From Lachnospiraceae bacterium (GTDB lineage Bacteria; Bacillota; Clostridia; Lachnospirales; Lachnospiraceae), in contig JAFSKT010000148.1 in the NCBI GenBank assembly GCA_017448845.1, forward strand, positions 1 to 51,520: 51,520 bases of DNA, read 5' to 3'. Below the pieces are notes generated by a model, which was not told the DNA's origin, ran no database searches, and saw only the letters and a program-made list of their open reading frames with translations. The position numbers and the translations under genes are program-made. Shown here in pieces: positions 17,030-27,300 of the stretch. Every line of letters starts with the position of its first letter. The stretch's first letter is position 1.

Positions 17030-19879
17030 TTGATCACTACATTTGATATCGTCATCTACATATTGTACGGTACCATAGCCATATTGTTCGTGGTGGCCTG
17101 GTTCGCGCTGTATAAGTGGAACAGCAAGCTGCATTCCTACCTGTTTTTAGGTACCGCAGCTACCCTTATCTCCAATCTTGGCTATCTCATGCAGCTTAAG
17201 GCCAGGTCGGAGGAAGCCTATTTCACGGCGTTAAAGCTGTCCTATGCGGGACGTATCTGGATAGCCTTTGCACTGTTCCTCTTTTTGGCGGAGCTATGCA
17301 GGGTGGAGGTCCCGGGACTTGTGAAGGCCGGGCTTTCCCTTATCCATGCCGTTACCTATATAGTGATATTCAGCATTGATTACCATGCGCTGTATTACAC
17401 CAATGTGCGGGTAGTACAGGCAGGGGATTTCCTCAAGGTAAAATACGGACACGGACCCTGGCACAGGATCTATACCCTGATACAGATAGGTTATGTGGTA
17501 TTGGGACTCATTTTCCTGATAAGAAGCTGGCTGAAGGAAAGGAATCCGGAGACCAAAAAGAAGCTGTTTATAGTCTTCATGGCCATATTTACGGAAAGTC
17601 TCTTTTACATACTGCATGTTACAAGGCTCATAACCGTCCTGGAATCCTTTGACATTACCACGCTGGGATATGCTCTCGGTACGATCTTCCTGTTTATCGC
17701 AATAATCCGCTATAACCTTTTAGATACGGCGACTCTGGCCAGAAGGTTTGTGATAGATGAGCTTTCCGAAGGGATAATAGCTGTGGATACCTACGGGGAA
17801 GTGAGCTACTACAATAAACCGGCCTTAAATATGTTCCCGGAGCTTAGAAATGACCCGGACAAAGTCGTGGATATGATACGGCTTCATACGGAGAGCAGGG
17901 AACCCATAGTGCTGGATGAGAGGATCTATACACCTGAAAAGAATGAGATCTTCCAGCACGGAAAACTGTCAGGCACCATATATTCCCTGGTGGATGACAC
18001 CAGTGATGTGCTGCAGATGGAGGCCCTTGAAGAGCAGAAGAAGATAGCGGACAGGGCGAATAAGGCCAAGTCCTCCTTCCTGGCCAACATGTCCCATGAC
18101 ATCCGTACTCCCATAAACGCCGTGCTGGGCATGGACGAGATGATCTTAAGGGAGAGCGGGGAAAAGCAGACTTTATCCTACGCCAGGGATATAAGGAGAG
18201 CGGGGGAAACGTTGCTGTCCTTAATTAACGATATCCTTGATTTTTCAAAGATAGAAGAGGGGCGGATGGAGATCATCCCGGTACAGTATGAGCTGAGGCC
18301 CCTTATCAAGGATCTGGTGAATATGATAATCGGCAGGGCAGAGGATAAGGGACTTGATTTTGACGTAAGCCTTGACAGGGACACTCCCCAGATCCTCTAC
18401 GGTGACGAGATAAGGATCAGGCAGGTCTTATTGAATCTGCTGACTAACGCCGTGAAATATACGGAGAGCGGCAGCGTCAGGCTGGATATAGGTTTTGAGA
18501 AAAAGGAAGATGACAGCATCATCCTTAACTTCACCATATCCGACACCGGCATAGGGATGAAGGAAGAGGAGATGAATAAGCTCTTCTCACCCTTTGAGAG
18601 GATGGAGGAAGAGAGGAACCGTTCCATTGAGGGTACCGGGCTTGGCATGAGTATAGTCCGGCAGCTCCTTGACCTTATGGGGAGCGAACTCACCGTTGAG
18701 AGCGAGTACGGAAAGGGCTCCGTATTCTCCTTCGGAATTGAGCAGTCTGTGGTCAGATGGGATCCGGTGGGTGATCTTAAGGTGGAAGATAATGTTCCGG
18801 AAGAGGAGACCGGCGGTTATCATGAGCTTTTCCATGCGCCGGACGCCCATATACTCGTGGTGGATGACACCGAAGTGAATCTGGAGCTCATCAGGAATCT
18901 GTTAAAGAAAACCCGGATGGAAGTAGATACGGCGTCTTCCGGTAAGGAAGCCCTGGAAATGACAGGTGCACAGGCTTATGATATTATTTTTATCGACCAC
19001 ATGATGCCTGTAATGGACGGTATGGAGACCCTTAAAGCCATGAAGGAAAAGGGCTCGGATAATGGCACGGTATATGTGGCTCTCACTGCCAACGCCATAT
19101 CCGGAGCCAGGGAGATGTACTTAAACGCCGGATTTAACGATTACCTCTCCAAGCCGGTGAACGGGATAAAGCTTGAAAGGATGATAAAGAGATATCTGCC
19201 TGCGGAGAAGGTACTGACTCCGGACAGTGACGCCGGGGAAGAGGAGCTTAATGAGGCAATATTCCCCGAAACGGAAGATGAGGCGGAAGAACTGCCGGAA
19301 TGGTTAAAAGATGTGCCGGGTATAGATGTCAAAAAGGGCCTTATGAACTGCGGCTCGGCCGACAGCTTTCTCTCTGTATTAAATATCTTCCACGGAACCG
19401 CCGTTCAGAAGGCGGATGAGCTGGAGGAGCTTTATAACAGCGGGGATATTGAAAACTATACGATAAAGGTCCATGCAATGAAGAGCTCTGCCCGGATCCT
19501 TGGAGCCGAAGCGATTTCGGAAGCGGCGAAGAAACTGGAGGAGGCCGGAAAAAGCGGAGACAGGGACTATATCGATGAAAACACGGCTGCGCTCCTCAAA
19601 GATTTCAGGGAACTGGATAAATACCTTGCTCCCCTTGATGAAGGGAATGAAGACCTTCCGGAGATCCCGGAGGAAAACCTTAAGGAAGCTTATCTCACCC
19701 TTACGGAGATCGCAGGCAGCATGGATTACGGCATGATGGACTCATGGATAAGAGAGATGAAGGGATACAGGCTGCCTCCTGAGGAAGCAGGACATTTAAG
19801 GAAGATAGAAGAGAGCTTAAATGCTCTTGAGTGGGAAGAAATAGCTAAACTTGCTAAAGAAGGGTTGGAAAGAAGATGA
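17030..19879 (+). CDS. hybrid histidine kinase (7TM, PAS-like, HisKA, HATPase, REC, HPt)
   Basis: This 949-residue protein starts at TTG 17030, with AAAGGGG seven bases upstream. The first 230 residues form a seven-helix sensor like the histidine-kinase N-terminal 7TM region. A PAS-like segment follows (LSEGIIAVDTYGEVSYYN). HisKA carries His356 (NMSHDIRTPI) and HATPase has NAVKYT, DTGIGM and GTGLGM. The receiver has VDDTE and Asp656 (FIDHMMPVMDG). The HPt domain has His815 (VHAMKSSARILGAEA), so all relay steps but the last are in one chain. It overlaps the next gene, a double-receiver regulator, by 4 bp (ATGA). This parallels the operon at 4609-10852, where HPt is a separate protein. Confidence 0.88.
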   Translation: MITTFDIVIYILYGTIAILFVVAWFALYKWNSKLHSYLFLGTAATLISNLGYLMQLKARSEEAYFTALKLSYAGRIWIAFALFLFLAELCRVEVPGLVKAGLSLIHAVTYIVIFSIDYHALYYTNVRVVQAGDFLKVKYGHGPWHRIYTLIQIGYVVLGLIFLIRSWLKERNPETKKKLFIVFMAIFTESLFYILHVTRLITVLESFDITTLGYALGTIFLFIAIIRYNLLDTATLARRFVIDELSEGIIAVDTYGEVSYYNKPALNMFPELRNDPDKVVDMIRLHTESREPIVLDERIYTPEKNEIFQHGKLSGTIYSLVDDTSDVLQMEALEEQKKIADRANKAKSSFLANMSHDIRTPINAVLGMDEMILRESGEKQTLSYARDIRRAGETLLSLINDILDFSKIEEGRMEIIPVQYELRPLIKDLVNMIIGRAEDKGLDFDVSLDRDTPQILYGDEIRIRQVLLNLLTNAVKYTESGSVRLDIGFEKKEDDSIILNFTISDTGIGMKEEEMNKLFSPFERMEEERNRSIEGTGLGMSIVRQLLDLMGSELTVESEYGKGSVFSFGIEQSVVRWDPVGDLKVEDNVPEEETGGYHELFHAPDAHILVVDDTEVNLELIRNLLKKTRMEVDTASSGKEALEMTGAQAYDIIFIDHMMPVMDGMETLKAMKEKGSDNGTVYVALTANAISGAREMYLNAGFNDYLSKPVNGIKLERMIKRYLPAEKVLTPDSDAGEEELNEAIFPETEDEAEELPEWLKDVPGIDVKKGLMNCGSADSFLSVLNIFHGTAVQKADELEELYNSGDIENYTIKVHAMKSSARILGAEAISEAAKKLEEAGKSGDRDYIDENTAALLKDFRELDKYLAPLDEGNEDLPEIPEENLKEAYLTLTEIAGSMDYGMMDSWIREMKGYRLPPEEAGHLRKIEESLNALEWEEIAKLAKEGLERR

Positions 19880-20640
19880 AAACTGCCATAGGAAAGGTTC
19901 TGACCGTATGTAAGACTGAGAGCTTTCTCGCAAAAAGCCTCATTACAAAGCTGGAGGAACAGAGGATCCATGCCGTAATGTCTCACGGCAGCATAAAGGA
20001 TCTTAAGAACGAAAAGGAGAATACGGACCTTGTCATCCTCTTCATGGTGGAGGGGATGGAGGAAATGACGGAAACCCTTGTATATATAAAGGACATGGTT
20101 GAGGATCTTGACAGGAAGATAATCCTTATCGGGGACCAGTCTGATTATGAGGCGGTACTTAAATCCATTCCGGAGGTGCTGATCTATAAATGGTTTAAGA
20201 GGCCTCTGGTGATGGACGAACTTGTGGATTCGGTGTGCACATATTTAGAGAACAGCACCGGAGAGAAGGCGAAGAAAAATATTCTCATTGTGGATGACGA
20301 CATAACCTACATGAGGACCGTCTATGAATGGCTTAAGGACAATTACCATGTGGGCATGGCATCAAACGGGGTGCAGGCCATAAGCTATCTTGCAAAGAAG
20401 CATGTGGATCTGATGCTCCTTGACTACGAAATGCCTGTGGCCAACGGTCCCCAGGTACTTGAGATGCTGAAGAGTGATTCGGAAACGGGAGATATACCGG
20501 TAATGTTCCTTACGGGACACGGGGATAAGGACAGAGTTCTTGCTGTGGTGGACTTAAAACCCGCGGACTATCTCTTAAAGACCATAGATAAAGCTACTCT
20601 GCTGAGCAAGCTGTCGGATTTCTTTTTAAGACAGAGATAA
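19876..20640 (+). CDS. response regulator with two receiver domains (first degenerate)
   Basis: This 254-residue protein is translationally coupled to the kinase gene before it. Residues 1-120 resemble a receiver that has lost the acid pocket (LTVCKTESFLAKSL, LVILFMVEG). Residues about 130-254 form an intact receiver with LIVDDDI, phospho-acceptor Asp183 (LMLLDYEMPVANGP), FLTG and LLKT. It has no DNA-binding output. Layout and key motifs match the protein at 8991-9806, so the two are paralogues serving parallel relays. The target is unknown. Confidence 0.82.
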   Translation: MKTAIGKVLTVCKTESFLAKSLITKLEEQRIHAVMSHGSIKDLKNEKENTDLVILFMVEGMEEMTETLVYIKDMVEDLDRKIILIGDQSDYEAVLKSIPEVLIYKWFKRPLVMDELVDSVCTYLENSTGEKAKKNILIVDDDITYMRTVYEWLKDNYHVGMASNGVQAISYLAKKHVDLMLLDYEMPVANGPQVLEMLKSDSETGDIPVMFLTGHGDKDRVLAVVDLKPADYLLKTIDKATLLSKLSDFFLRQR

Positions 20641-20653
20641 GAAAGGAGAAGTG

Positions 20654-21826
20654 ATGGATTACGCAAAGGAGTCCTTAAGGCTCCATGAGGAATGGAAGGG
20701 AAAGATAGAGGTGATCTCCAGAGTCCCCGTAAAGGATAAGGAGGATCTCTCCATAGCCTACACCCCCGGTGTGGCTGAACCCTGCTTAAAGATAAAGGAG
20801 AATGTAGATAGATCCTATGATCTCACCAGAAGGCACAATATCTGCGCCGTGATCACCGATGGTTCTGCGGTGCTGGGTCTCGGGGACATAGGGCCGGAAG
20901 CCGGGATGCCGGTGATGGAAGGAAAATGCGTGCTCTTCAAGTCCTTTGGAGATGTGGATGCCTTCCCTCTCTGCGTGAATACAAAGGATGTGGATGAATT
21001 CGTAAATACCGTGGCTCTGATATCCCCTTCCTTCGGGGGGATCAATTTAGAGGATATTTCGGCTCCCCGCTGTTTTGAGATAGAGAGGAAGCTGAAAGAG
21101 CGGACCGATATCCCCATTTTCCATGATGACCAGCACGGAACGGCGGTGATCACCTTGGCGGGTCTCACCAACGCCTTAAAGATCACGGGAAAGAAAAAGG
21201 AAGAGGTAAAGATCGTGACTTCCGGAGCCGGAGCGGCGGCCATCGCCATAGTGAAACTGCTGCTCTCCGCAGGCTTTAAGCATGTGGTGATGTGTGACAG
21301 GAAAGGCGCCATTTATAAGGGCAGGGAAGGCCTTAACTGGATAAAGGAAGAGATGGCGGAGGTCACAAACCTTGAAAGAAAACAGGGTTCTCTTGGGGAA
21401 ATGCTTGTGGGTGCGGATGTGTTCATAGGAGTATCCGCTCCCGGGACCGTCACCACAGAGATGGTAAAGACCATGAATAAGGACGCCATTGTCTTTGCCT
21501 GCGCGAACCCCACGCCGGAGATATTCCCGGAGGACGCAAAGGCAGGAGGCGCAGCCATAGTGGCCACGGGAAGGAGCGATTTCCCGAACCAGATAAACAA
21601 TGTGCTGGCATTCCCCGGAATCTTCAGGGGTACCTTTGACGTCAGGGCAAAGGATATAAATGAGGAAATGAAGATGGCTGCCGCTAAGGCGCTGTCTGAA
21701 CTGATATCGGAGGATGAGCTGGATCCGGACCATATAATCCCCTATGCTTTTGATCCCAGGGTAGGTCCGAAGGTAGCGGAAGCGGTGGCAAAGGCTGCAA
21801 GAGACAGCGGAGTGGCAAGGATCTGA
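20654..21826 (+). CDS. NAD-dependent malic enzyme (oxaloacetate-decarboxylating)
   Basis: This 390-residue cytosolic enzyme starts at ATG 20654 (GAAAGGAG at 20641-20648); a GTG at 20651 is too close to that site. It converts malate to pyruvate and CO2 with NAD(P)H formation. The malic N-terminal domain shows SIAYTPGVAEPC, TDGSAVLGLGDIGPEAGMPVMEGK and the metal-binding stretch FHDDQHGTAVIT. The NAD-binding domain has TSGAGAAAIAIV and FACANPTPEI. The length is that of the short bacterial form. It links the C4 acid pool to pyruvate in fermentation. It sits 10 bp after the response regulator gene and may share its transcript, though no functional tie is evident. Confidence 0.93.
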   Translation: MDYAKESLRLHEEWKGKIEVISRVPVKDKEDLSIAYTPGVAEPCLKIKENVDRSYDLTRRHNICAVITDGSAVLGLGDIGPEAGMPVMEGKCVLFKSFGDVDAFPLCVNTKDVDEFVNTVALISPSFGGINLEDISAPRCFEIERKLKERTDIPIFHDDQHGTAVITLAGLTNALKITGKKKEEVKIVTSGAGAAAIAIVKLLLSAGFKHVVMCDRKGAIYKGREGLNWIKEEMAEVTNLERKQGSLGEMLVGADVFIGVSAPGTVTTEMVKTMNKDAIVFACANPTPEIFPEDAKAGGAAIVATGRSDFPNQINNVLAFPGIFRGTFDVRAKDINEEMKMAAAKALSELISEDELDPDHIIPYAFDPRVGPKVAEAVAKAARDSGVARI

Positions 21827-21863
21827 GGGTATTGACTTTCAGGAGTGAAAAGGAAGAAAAGAC

Positions 21864-23318
21864 ATGAACCGAAAAGGATTTGAGACAATCATTTTATTGA
21901 CCTATTTTGCTATGCTGGGGGTCTGTCTGTTCTTTAACCTCTTTTCAAAGGGGCAGGCAGCGGGGATAGCGAACCTCATAGTAAATATAGCTATGTTCGT
22001 CATAGTGGGCATCATTTTCATCGTTTGCATAAGCGGGAGCCTCTGGCCCGTGGCAAATATCACCTGGGACTTAAACCGGGTATCTGCGAAGATAGAGGAT
22101 GACGCCAGGCATACCCGGAAATTCCTCTGGGACAGATACAACGATGAAAAGGAAGAGCTTTTCAGGGACAGGATCCTTTTAGAGCAGTTTAAGGATTATA
22201 AATTCGAGCTGGAGAGGACAGAGACGGCAGGGGATACCTACTACAGGTGCGATATAGGCGATTATATCGGGCTGGACCTGATCGACAGCGTGATCCACAG
22301 GGAGCAGCTCTCCCAGGTGGCGGGTGCCATGACGGGACTCGGAATCCTCGGTACCTTTATCGGACTGTCTCTCGGACTCCAGAGCTTTAATACCGGTACC
22401 ACGGCGGAGATCACAAACAGCATCGAGCCCCTGATGGACGGTATAAAGGTGGCTTTCCATACCTCTATTTACGGTATGGTATTTTCCCTTGTCTTCAACT
22501 ATGTATACAGGAGAAGGCTGGGAGAGGCTGAAGAGGCGGTAAGAAACTTCTTAAGCGTATATAAGAAATACGTTATGCCGGACACCACGGCAGAGGGCGT
22601 AAACCGGCTGATGGAGCTGGAGAAACAGCAGACAGAAGCCATAAGGGGACTTTCGGATGCCGTAAGATACGGTTTTTCCGATTCCTTAAAATCCATTCTG
22701 GATCCCCATTTTGACCGCCTTAATGATACGGTGGAAGACTTTGCGGACATGGCAACCAGGAACCAGATGGAGCAGATGTCCAAAGTTGTAAGCGTATTTA
22801 TCGCAGAGCTCAATAATTCCATGGATCAGATATTTACCAATCTCTCCGATACTATGAACAGGACTCTTGTTCTCCAGGGTGAGAATGAGAAGCAGATGCA
22901 GGAGATCTACAATAAGAACCTGACCACTGCGGAAAACGTCAACGCTATTTCAACCCAGACCAGGAGCGCTGTGGCCTCTCTCCATCAGTATGTGGATGAG
23001 ATACAGGAGATGGAGCGCACCATGGAGAAGGAACTGGAACTCCTAAAGAAGCAGAGCGAGCGCACGGAGAGGCTGAGTGAAGCCTTCCCCAGAGAGGTGG
23101 AGGATACCTTTAAGACCATTAATGAGAACCTCCGGGGAGTGGAGACCCACTTCAGGGATTCTGTAGACAGGATCAACGATACCGTAGACAGACTGCCCGG
23201 AAGTGTGGATTATTCATTAAGGAGCGTGGAAAAGGCATTGAAGGATGTTTCGAATTCCATGGATGAGTTTTCGGCAGCATTAAGAGACTTTGATGATCAG
23301 TACAGGAAGCGGAGATGA
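21864..23318 (+). CDS. MotA/TolQ/ExbB proton-channel protein with coiled-coil tail (ZorA-like)
   Basis: This 484-residue protein has four membrane helices (about 8-27, 36-58, 150-172, 190-213). Helices 3-4 show the MotA/TolQ/ExbB signature (LGILGTFIGLSLGL). After residue 225 comes a 260-residue, mostly helical cytoplasmic tail with repeated coiled-coil heptads, a feature of ZorA in Zorya anti-phage motors and not of MotA. The gene overlaps the MotB-like gene by 4 bp. Together they should form an ion-driven inner-membrane motor. The tail is shorter than in typical ZorA, and no zorC, zorD or zorE is next to it, so another use of the motor is possible. Confidence 0.75.
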   Translation: MNRKGFETIILLTYFAMLGVCLFFNLFSKGQAAGIANLIVNIAMFVIVGIIFIVCISGSLWPVANITWDLNRVSAKIEDDARHTRKFLWDRYNDEKEELFRDRILLEQFKDYKFELERTETAGDTYYRCDIGDYIGLDLIDSVIHREQLSQVAGAMTGLGILGTFIGLSLGLQSFNTGTTAEITNSIEPLMDGIKVAFHTSIYGMVFSLVFNYVYRRRLGEAEEAVRNFLSVYKKYVMPDTTAEGVNRLMELEKQQTEAIRGLSDAVRYGFSDSLKSILDPHFDRLNDTVEDFADMATRNQMEQMSKVVSVFIAELNNSMDQIFTNLSDTMNRTLVLQGENEKQMQEIYNKNLTTAENVNAISTQTRSAVASLHQYVDEIQEMERTMEKELELLKKQSERTERLSEAFPREVEDTFKTINENLRGVETHFRDSVDRINDTVDRLPGSVDYSLRSVEKALKDVSNSMDEFSAALRDFDDQYRKRR

Positions 23319-24235
23319 GAAGAAGAGGAAACGACGAAACTACATACTGGCTCTCTTATTCCGACATGATGGCCGGACTTCTTCTGGTGTTTGTGATAAT
23401 CATAGCGGTATCCATGCTCCATGCGAAGATACAGTATGACGAAAAACAGACTGAACTTTTAGGGAAGGAAGAAGAACTATTAGTTAAAGCAGACGAACTG
23501 GAAAAAGAGAGAACGATAGTCACGGACCAGAAGGCAAAGCTGGATGAGCAGGCAGAGATGCTGAACGCCCAGGAAGAGGCTTTAGCTGAGCAGGGTAAAA
23601 AGATCGCCATACAGGAGGAGACCTTAAAGGAGCAGCATGAGCTCCTGAACAAGCTGGAAGCCCTGATGAGTGAGCAGCAGCAGAAGCTTGACGACATTAT
23701 CGGTGTCAGGGCGGAACTGGTGGAAGACCTTAAAAATGAGTTCCAGGACTCAGACCTTAAGGTCGCTGTGGACGAGAAGACCGGAGCCATCACCTTTGAC
23801 TCCAGCGTTCTGTTCGAGTACAACAAGTCAACTCTTACCGAAAAGGGAAAGGATTTCCTGGCTGAATTCCTTCCGAGATATGCGGACGTGCTCTTAAGCC
23901 CCAAATATAAGGACAATATCTCCGGGATACTTATAGAAGGGCACACGGATACGGACGGAAATTATCTCTTTAATCTGGAGCTCTCCCAGAAGAGGGCCCT
24001 TGCCGTAGCGGAATACTGCTTAAATGACAAGAGCGAGATACTGCCGGAGGATCAGCTCAATTCCTTAAAGGAACTGGTGTCTGCCACCGGAAGGTCATAC
24101 ATGAATCCCGTTTATGACGAGGACGGGAAAGTAGATATGGAGGCTTCCAGAAGGGTTGATTTCCTCTTCCAGCTTAAGGACGAGGAGATGGTCCGGGAGA
24201 TGATAGAGATCCTGAGCCGGGAAGATGACGAATGA
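23315..24235 (+). CDS. MotB/OmpA-family motor stator protein (ZorB-like)
   Basis: This 306-residue protein has a short N-terminus, then one membrane helix with Asp17 in YWLSYSDMMAGLLLVF, the ion-binding aspartate position of MotB and ZorB. A long coiled coil follows (about 40-135, many QE repeats). The OmpA-type peptidoglycan-binding domain is at about 170-300 (LIEGHTDTDG, LELSQKRALAVAEYCL, RRVDFLF). It would anchor the partner channel to the cell wall. The order channel gene then stator gene, with a 4-bp overlap, is the same in flagellar and Zorya motors. Confidence 0.8.
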   Translation: MRRRGNDETTYWLSYSDMMAGLLLVFVIIIAVSMLHAKIQYDEKQTELLGKEEELLVKADELEKERTIVTDQKAKLDEQAEMLNAQEEALAEQGKKIAIQEETLKEQHELLNKLEALMSEQQQKLDDIIGVRAELVEDLKNEFQDSDLKVAVDEKTGAITFDSSVLFEYNKSTLTEKGKDFLAEFLPRYADVLLSPKYKDNISGILIEGHTDTDGNYLFNLELSQKRALAVAEYCLNDKSEILPEDQLNSLKELVSATGRSYMNPVYDEDGKVDMEASRRVDFLFQLKDEEMVREMIEILSREDDE

Positions 24236-24316
24236 TTTAGTGTCTCTTTTGTGTCTAATGCTGTTGTACTATTGTTTTAACGTGAGTTTTTATAACTAAA
24301 AAGGGCTGATCCGGAT

Positions 24317-27300
24317 ATGAATGAAAAGAATAGCTTGAAAAAACTGATACCTGCCGCGCTTTGCACCATGGCCGCCGTGTGTTTGCTGGATACGGCGGAT
24401 GCTCCGGCTTATGATTATACCGGGAAAACAGTTGACAACATCATGCTGGGCACAAGCGAAATGAAAAAGCCCGACAGACCGGGAGATTCATCCGATGCCT
24501 GGCACGGGAGCTATGTATATCTGGGCACATATAAACCCAGCTTTACGGATACAAAAAGAAGCATAAAATTCAGGGTATTGGATCCGGCTGCCTCCGGTTT
24601 CAGGACCGACAATAAAAAGTCCGTATTTCTTGACTGTGATTCCGTCCTTTTTACAGAGTGTTTTAATCCGGACAGGAGTACGGAGAACGCAAATATCTGG
24701 AAGGACAGCAGGCTTTCCCGCACAATGAACGATCCGGAGGGCACCTTATTAAAAGTAAAAGCGCCCTTTACCGATGTAGAGCTCAGTGCCGTGACCGAGA
24801 GCCGTCAGGCCAGTCTGGAGGTAAAGAGCGAAGAAAACGGCGGTTATCTTCCTGATTTTGTGGTGAAGCATCACAGCTATCACAGAAAACATGATAACTA
24901 TTACGACGCAAAATACTATACCGTTCCTCTGAACGGGGAAAAGTTCTTCTGTCTGGATGCTTCGGATCTCTTCAATGGGGATTACGGATATCCTCTCACA
25001 CTGGAGCCTTTTTCTGAACAGGCCAAGATCAGAAAGAAGACGGAAGTCGGGGTTATGGGGGGCTACGGCCGGAAATACTGGACAAGAAATCCCTATGTGA
25101 TCTCCGAAAGGTCTGAAGATACCAATCATGGAAGAGCGGGCGCTGTAACAACTGTCGCTAATGGTGCTCCCTTTGCCCTGGTTCAGGACAGCCTGGTAAA
25201 CAATTATCTCTATATTTCTCCGGCCTGTAACATAGACATGGAAAAGGTGCTTTTTTCTTCCGTAGTGAATGGAAGAAAGGGCGCCAGTGATGCCGAATAC
25301 AAGCTTACCCTGGTGGATGATAAGATGAAGTTATATGTACCATCTCATATAACCAGGGTCGATGACAAAGTTATAATCCCCTATGCTCTGGAAGGGGACA
25401 GGAGCGGAAATGCCACACAGATTTCCGTTATGGTGCTGGATAAGGAATATAAAGCGGAGGATAAGAAGGGAATAAGGATACTGGATTATAAGCCTGTCAA
25501 AAGGATTAATGATGGCTCTATAGACAGTGGATATGTCAATTATGACCTGCCCTCCTCACTGCCGGAGGATTACTATGTCTACCTTGTGGCAGAGGATATA
25601 AATGGCGGAACCCTTACGGATTATGCCAGTGCACCCCAAAAGGTGGATATTCCTTCGGATGATTCCACAGCCATAGTCATGGTGGGAGGTCTGGATCGTC
25701 CGGTGGCGGAACTGCCGCTGGATTCAGAGGTGGATTTTGATCATGCAGGAGCCGCCGGGGCAGCTGCTCCCACAGTTAACGTTCAGTGGTATGACTCTCA
25801 GGGAAGCGCTGTCGGAGGTAATGCGGAGAAAGACAAGACGTACAGGGCTCATATTATCTTACAGGGGGAATTTCAGCCGGGGGTCATCGTATATTTTGTG
25901 GGACCCAACGGAAAAGAGGATGTAATAACCAATCTTACAGGTGAAGACCCCCGTCTGACAATCGATATCGCAAATGATACGATAATTATCAGGACCGATC
26001 AATATGAGTCAAGGAAAAGAAGGTTTGTCACCGTTTCCGGACCGGACATTACTGATATTCCCGGAGTGGTAAACGGATCATTTTATGAGGATGATATTAA
26101 TGTCTATAATTCAAAATACGGAGATCAGGAGAAAGTATTAAATACTCTCGGAAACCATAACTTAAAATTGAAAGCCTTGAGAGAAGGAAGACACGAGAAT
26201 CCGGTTGAACTGCCTCTTTCCTGGTCTGTTTCCCATTATGACGATGAGGGACAGTCAATTGCCGGCTTTGACAGCAGTTCCAATGCTGTAAATGTTTTCA
26301 AGTGGGAAGTGGGAAGCTGCGACGATTACGACTCCAATAATCAGATGCTGTCCGGAACCATCAGCATTAAGAACATGGGAGCAAAGATACAGAGGGTGGA
26401 TCTTGCAGGGTTTAAGGACCCGGTGATAGGGGAAAGGATAGTCGACGCTAACGATCTGGTGGTTGCTGCGGAGGCAAGCGACACAAGGACAAGCGGAGAA
26501 GTGATAAAGGGCAAAGCAGAGCTTTTCTGGGTAGCAGGAGATGAGGAAGTCACATATCTGGACGAAGTGGAGCCCGGCACCATCGCAACATATAACACTG
26601 TCTACACTCCCCTCATATTCCTCTATTCCAATGATGATTATGAATTTGAAGACCGGGAATGGAGTACTAAAAATGTTTCGGTCACATTGAATAACAAAAC
26701 CGTATCGGATGACAATCTCACCATAGCCGGAAACCTGCTCTGTGTGTTCCCCGGGGAGACAAAAACCCCGAAGCGGAAGATACTGGAGCTGATCCGCCCT
26801 TCCCGGCCGGAAAGATTTGAGAAAGAGTATACGGCAGAGAATGTGGTGTCCTCAAACGAGCTGGGCAAAACCGCCACACTGAAATTCGAGGGAGAAACAG
26901 AACCCCTTACCGAGGATGTGGATGTTATCTGGAGTTTGGAGGGGGCCACATACAATGACGCGGATTCTGCCGTGAATACCTTCTATTGGAAGGCGGATGA
27001 GACACAGATAAAGAATTATGATGCGGATCTTATATATACCGACGGTTACGCCTCCATTCTGAATAAGGAGAAAGAAGAAGAGAAAAAAGATCCCGTTCCT
27101 GAAGAAACTGTCAGCGAAAACAGGACATCTGTATCGGTAAACGTGCTGGGAGATCTTTATGAGCTGAACTGGAATGATACGGTTTCCGGAAACGGAAAGA
27201 AACACGTGGCCGTGGGAATGAAACAGGACGGAACCCTGTATAAGCCTAAAAACACAAAGGGTAAGCAGAGCGACATAGGAGTCAGGGTCTATAAGAACGG

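Noticed and set aside
21864..24235. Complete Zorya defence system
   Set aside because: Only the ZorA/ZorB-like motor is present; no ZorC, ZorD or ZorE-like gene lies on either side.
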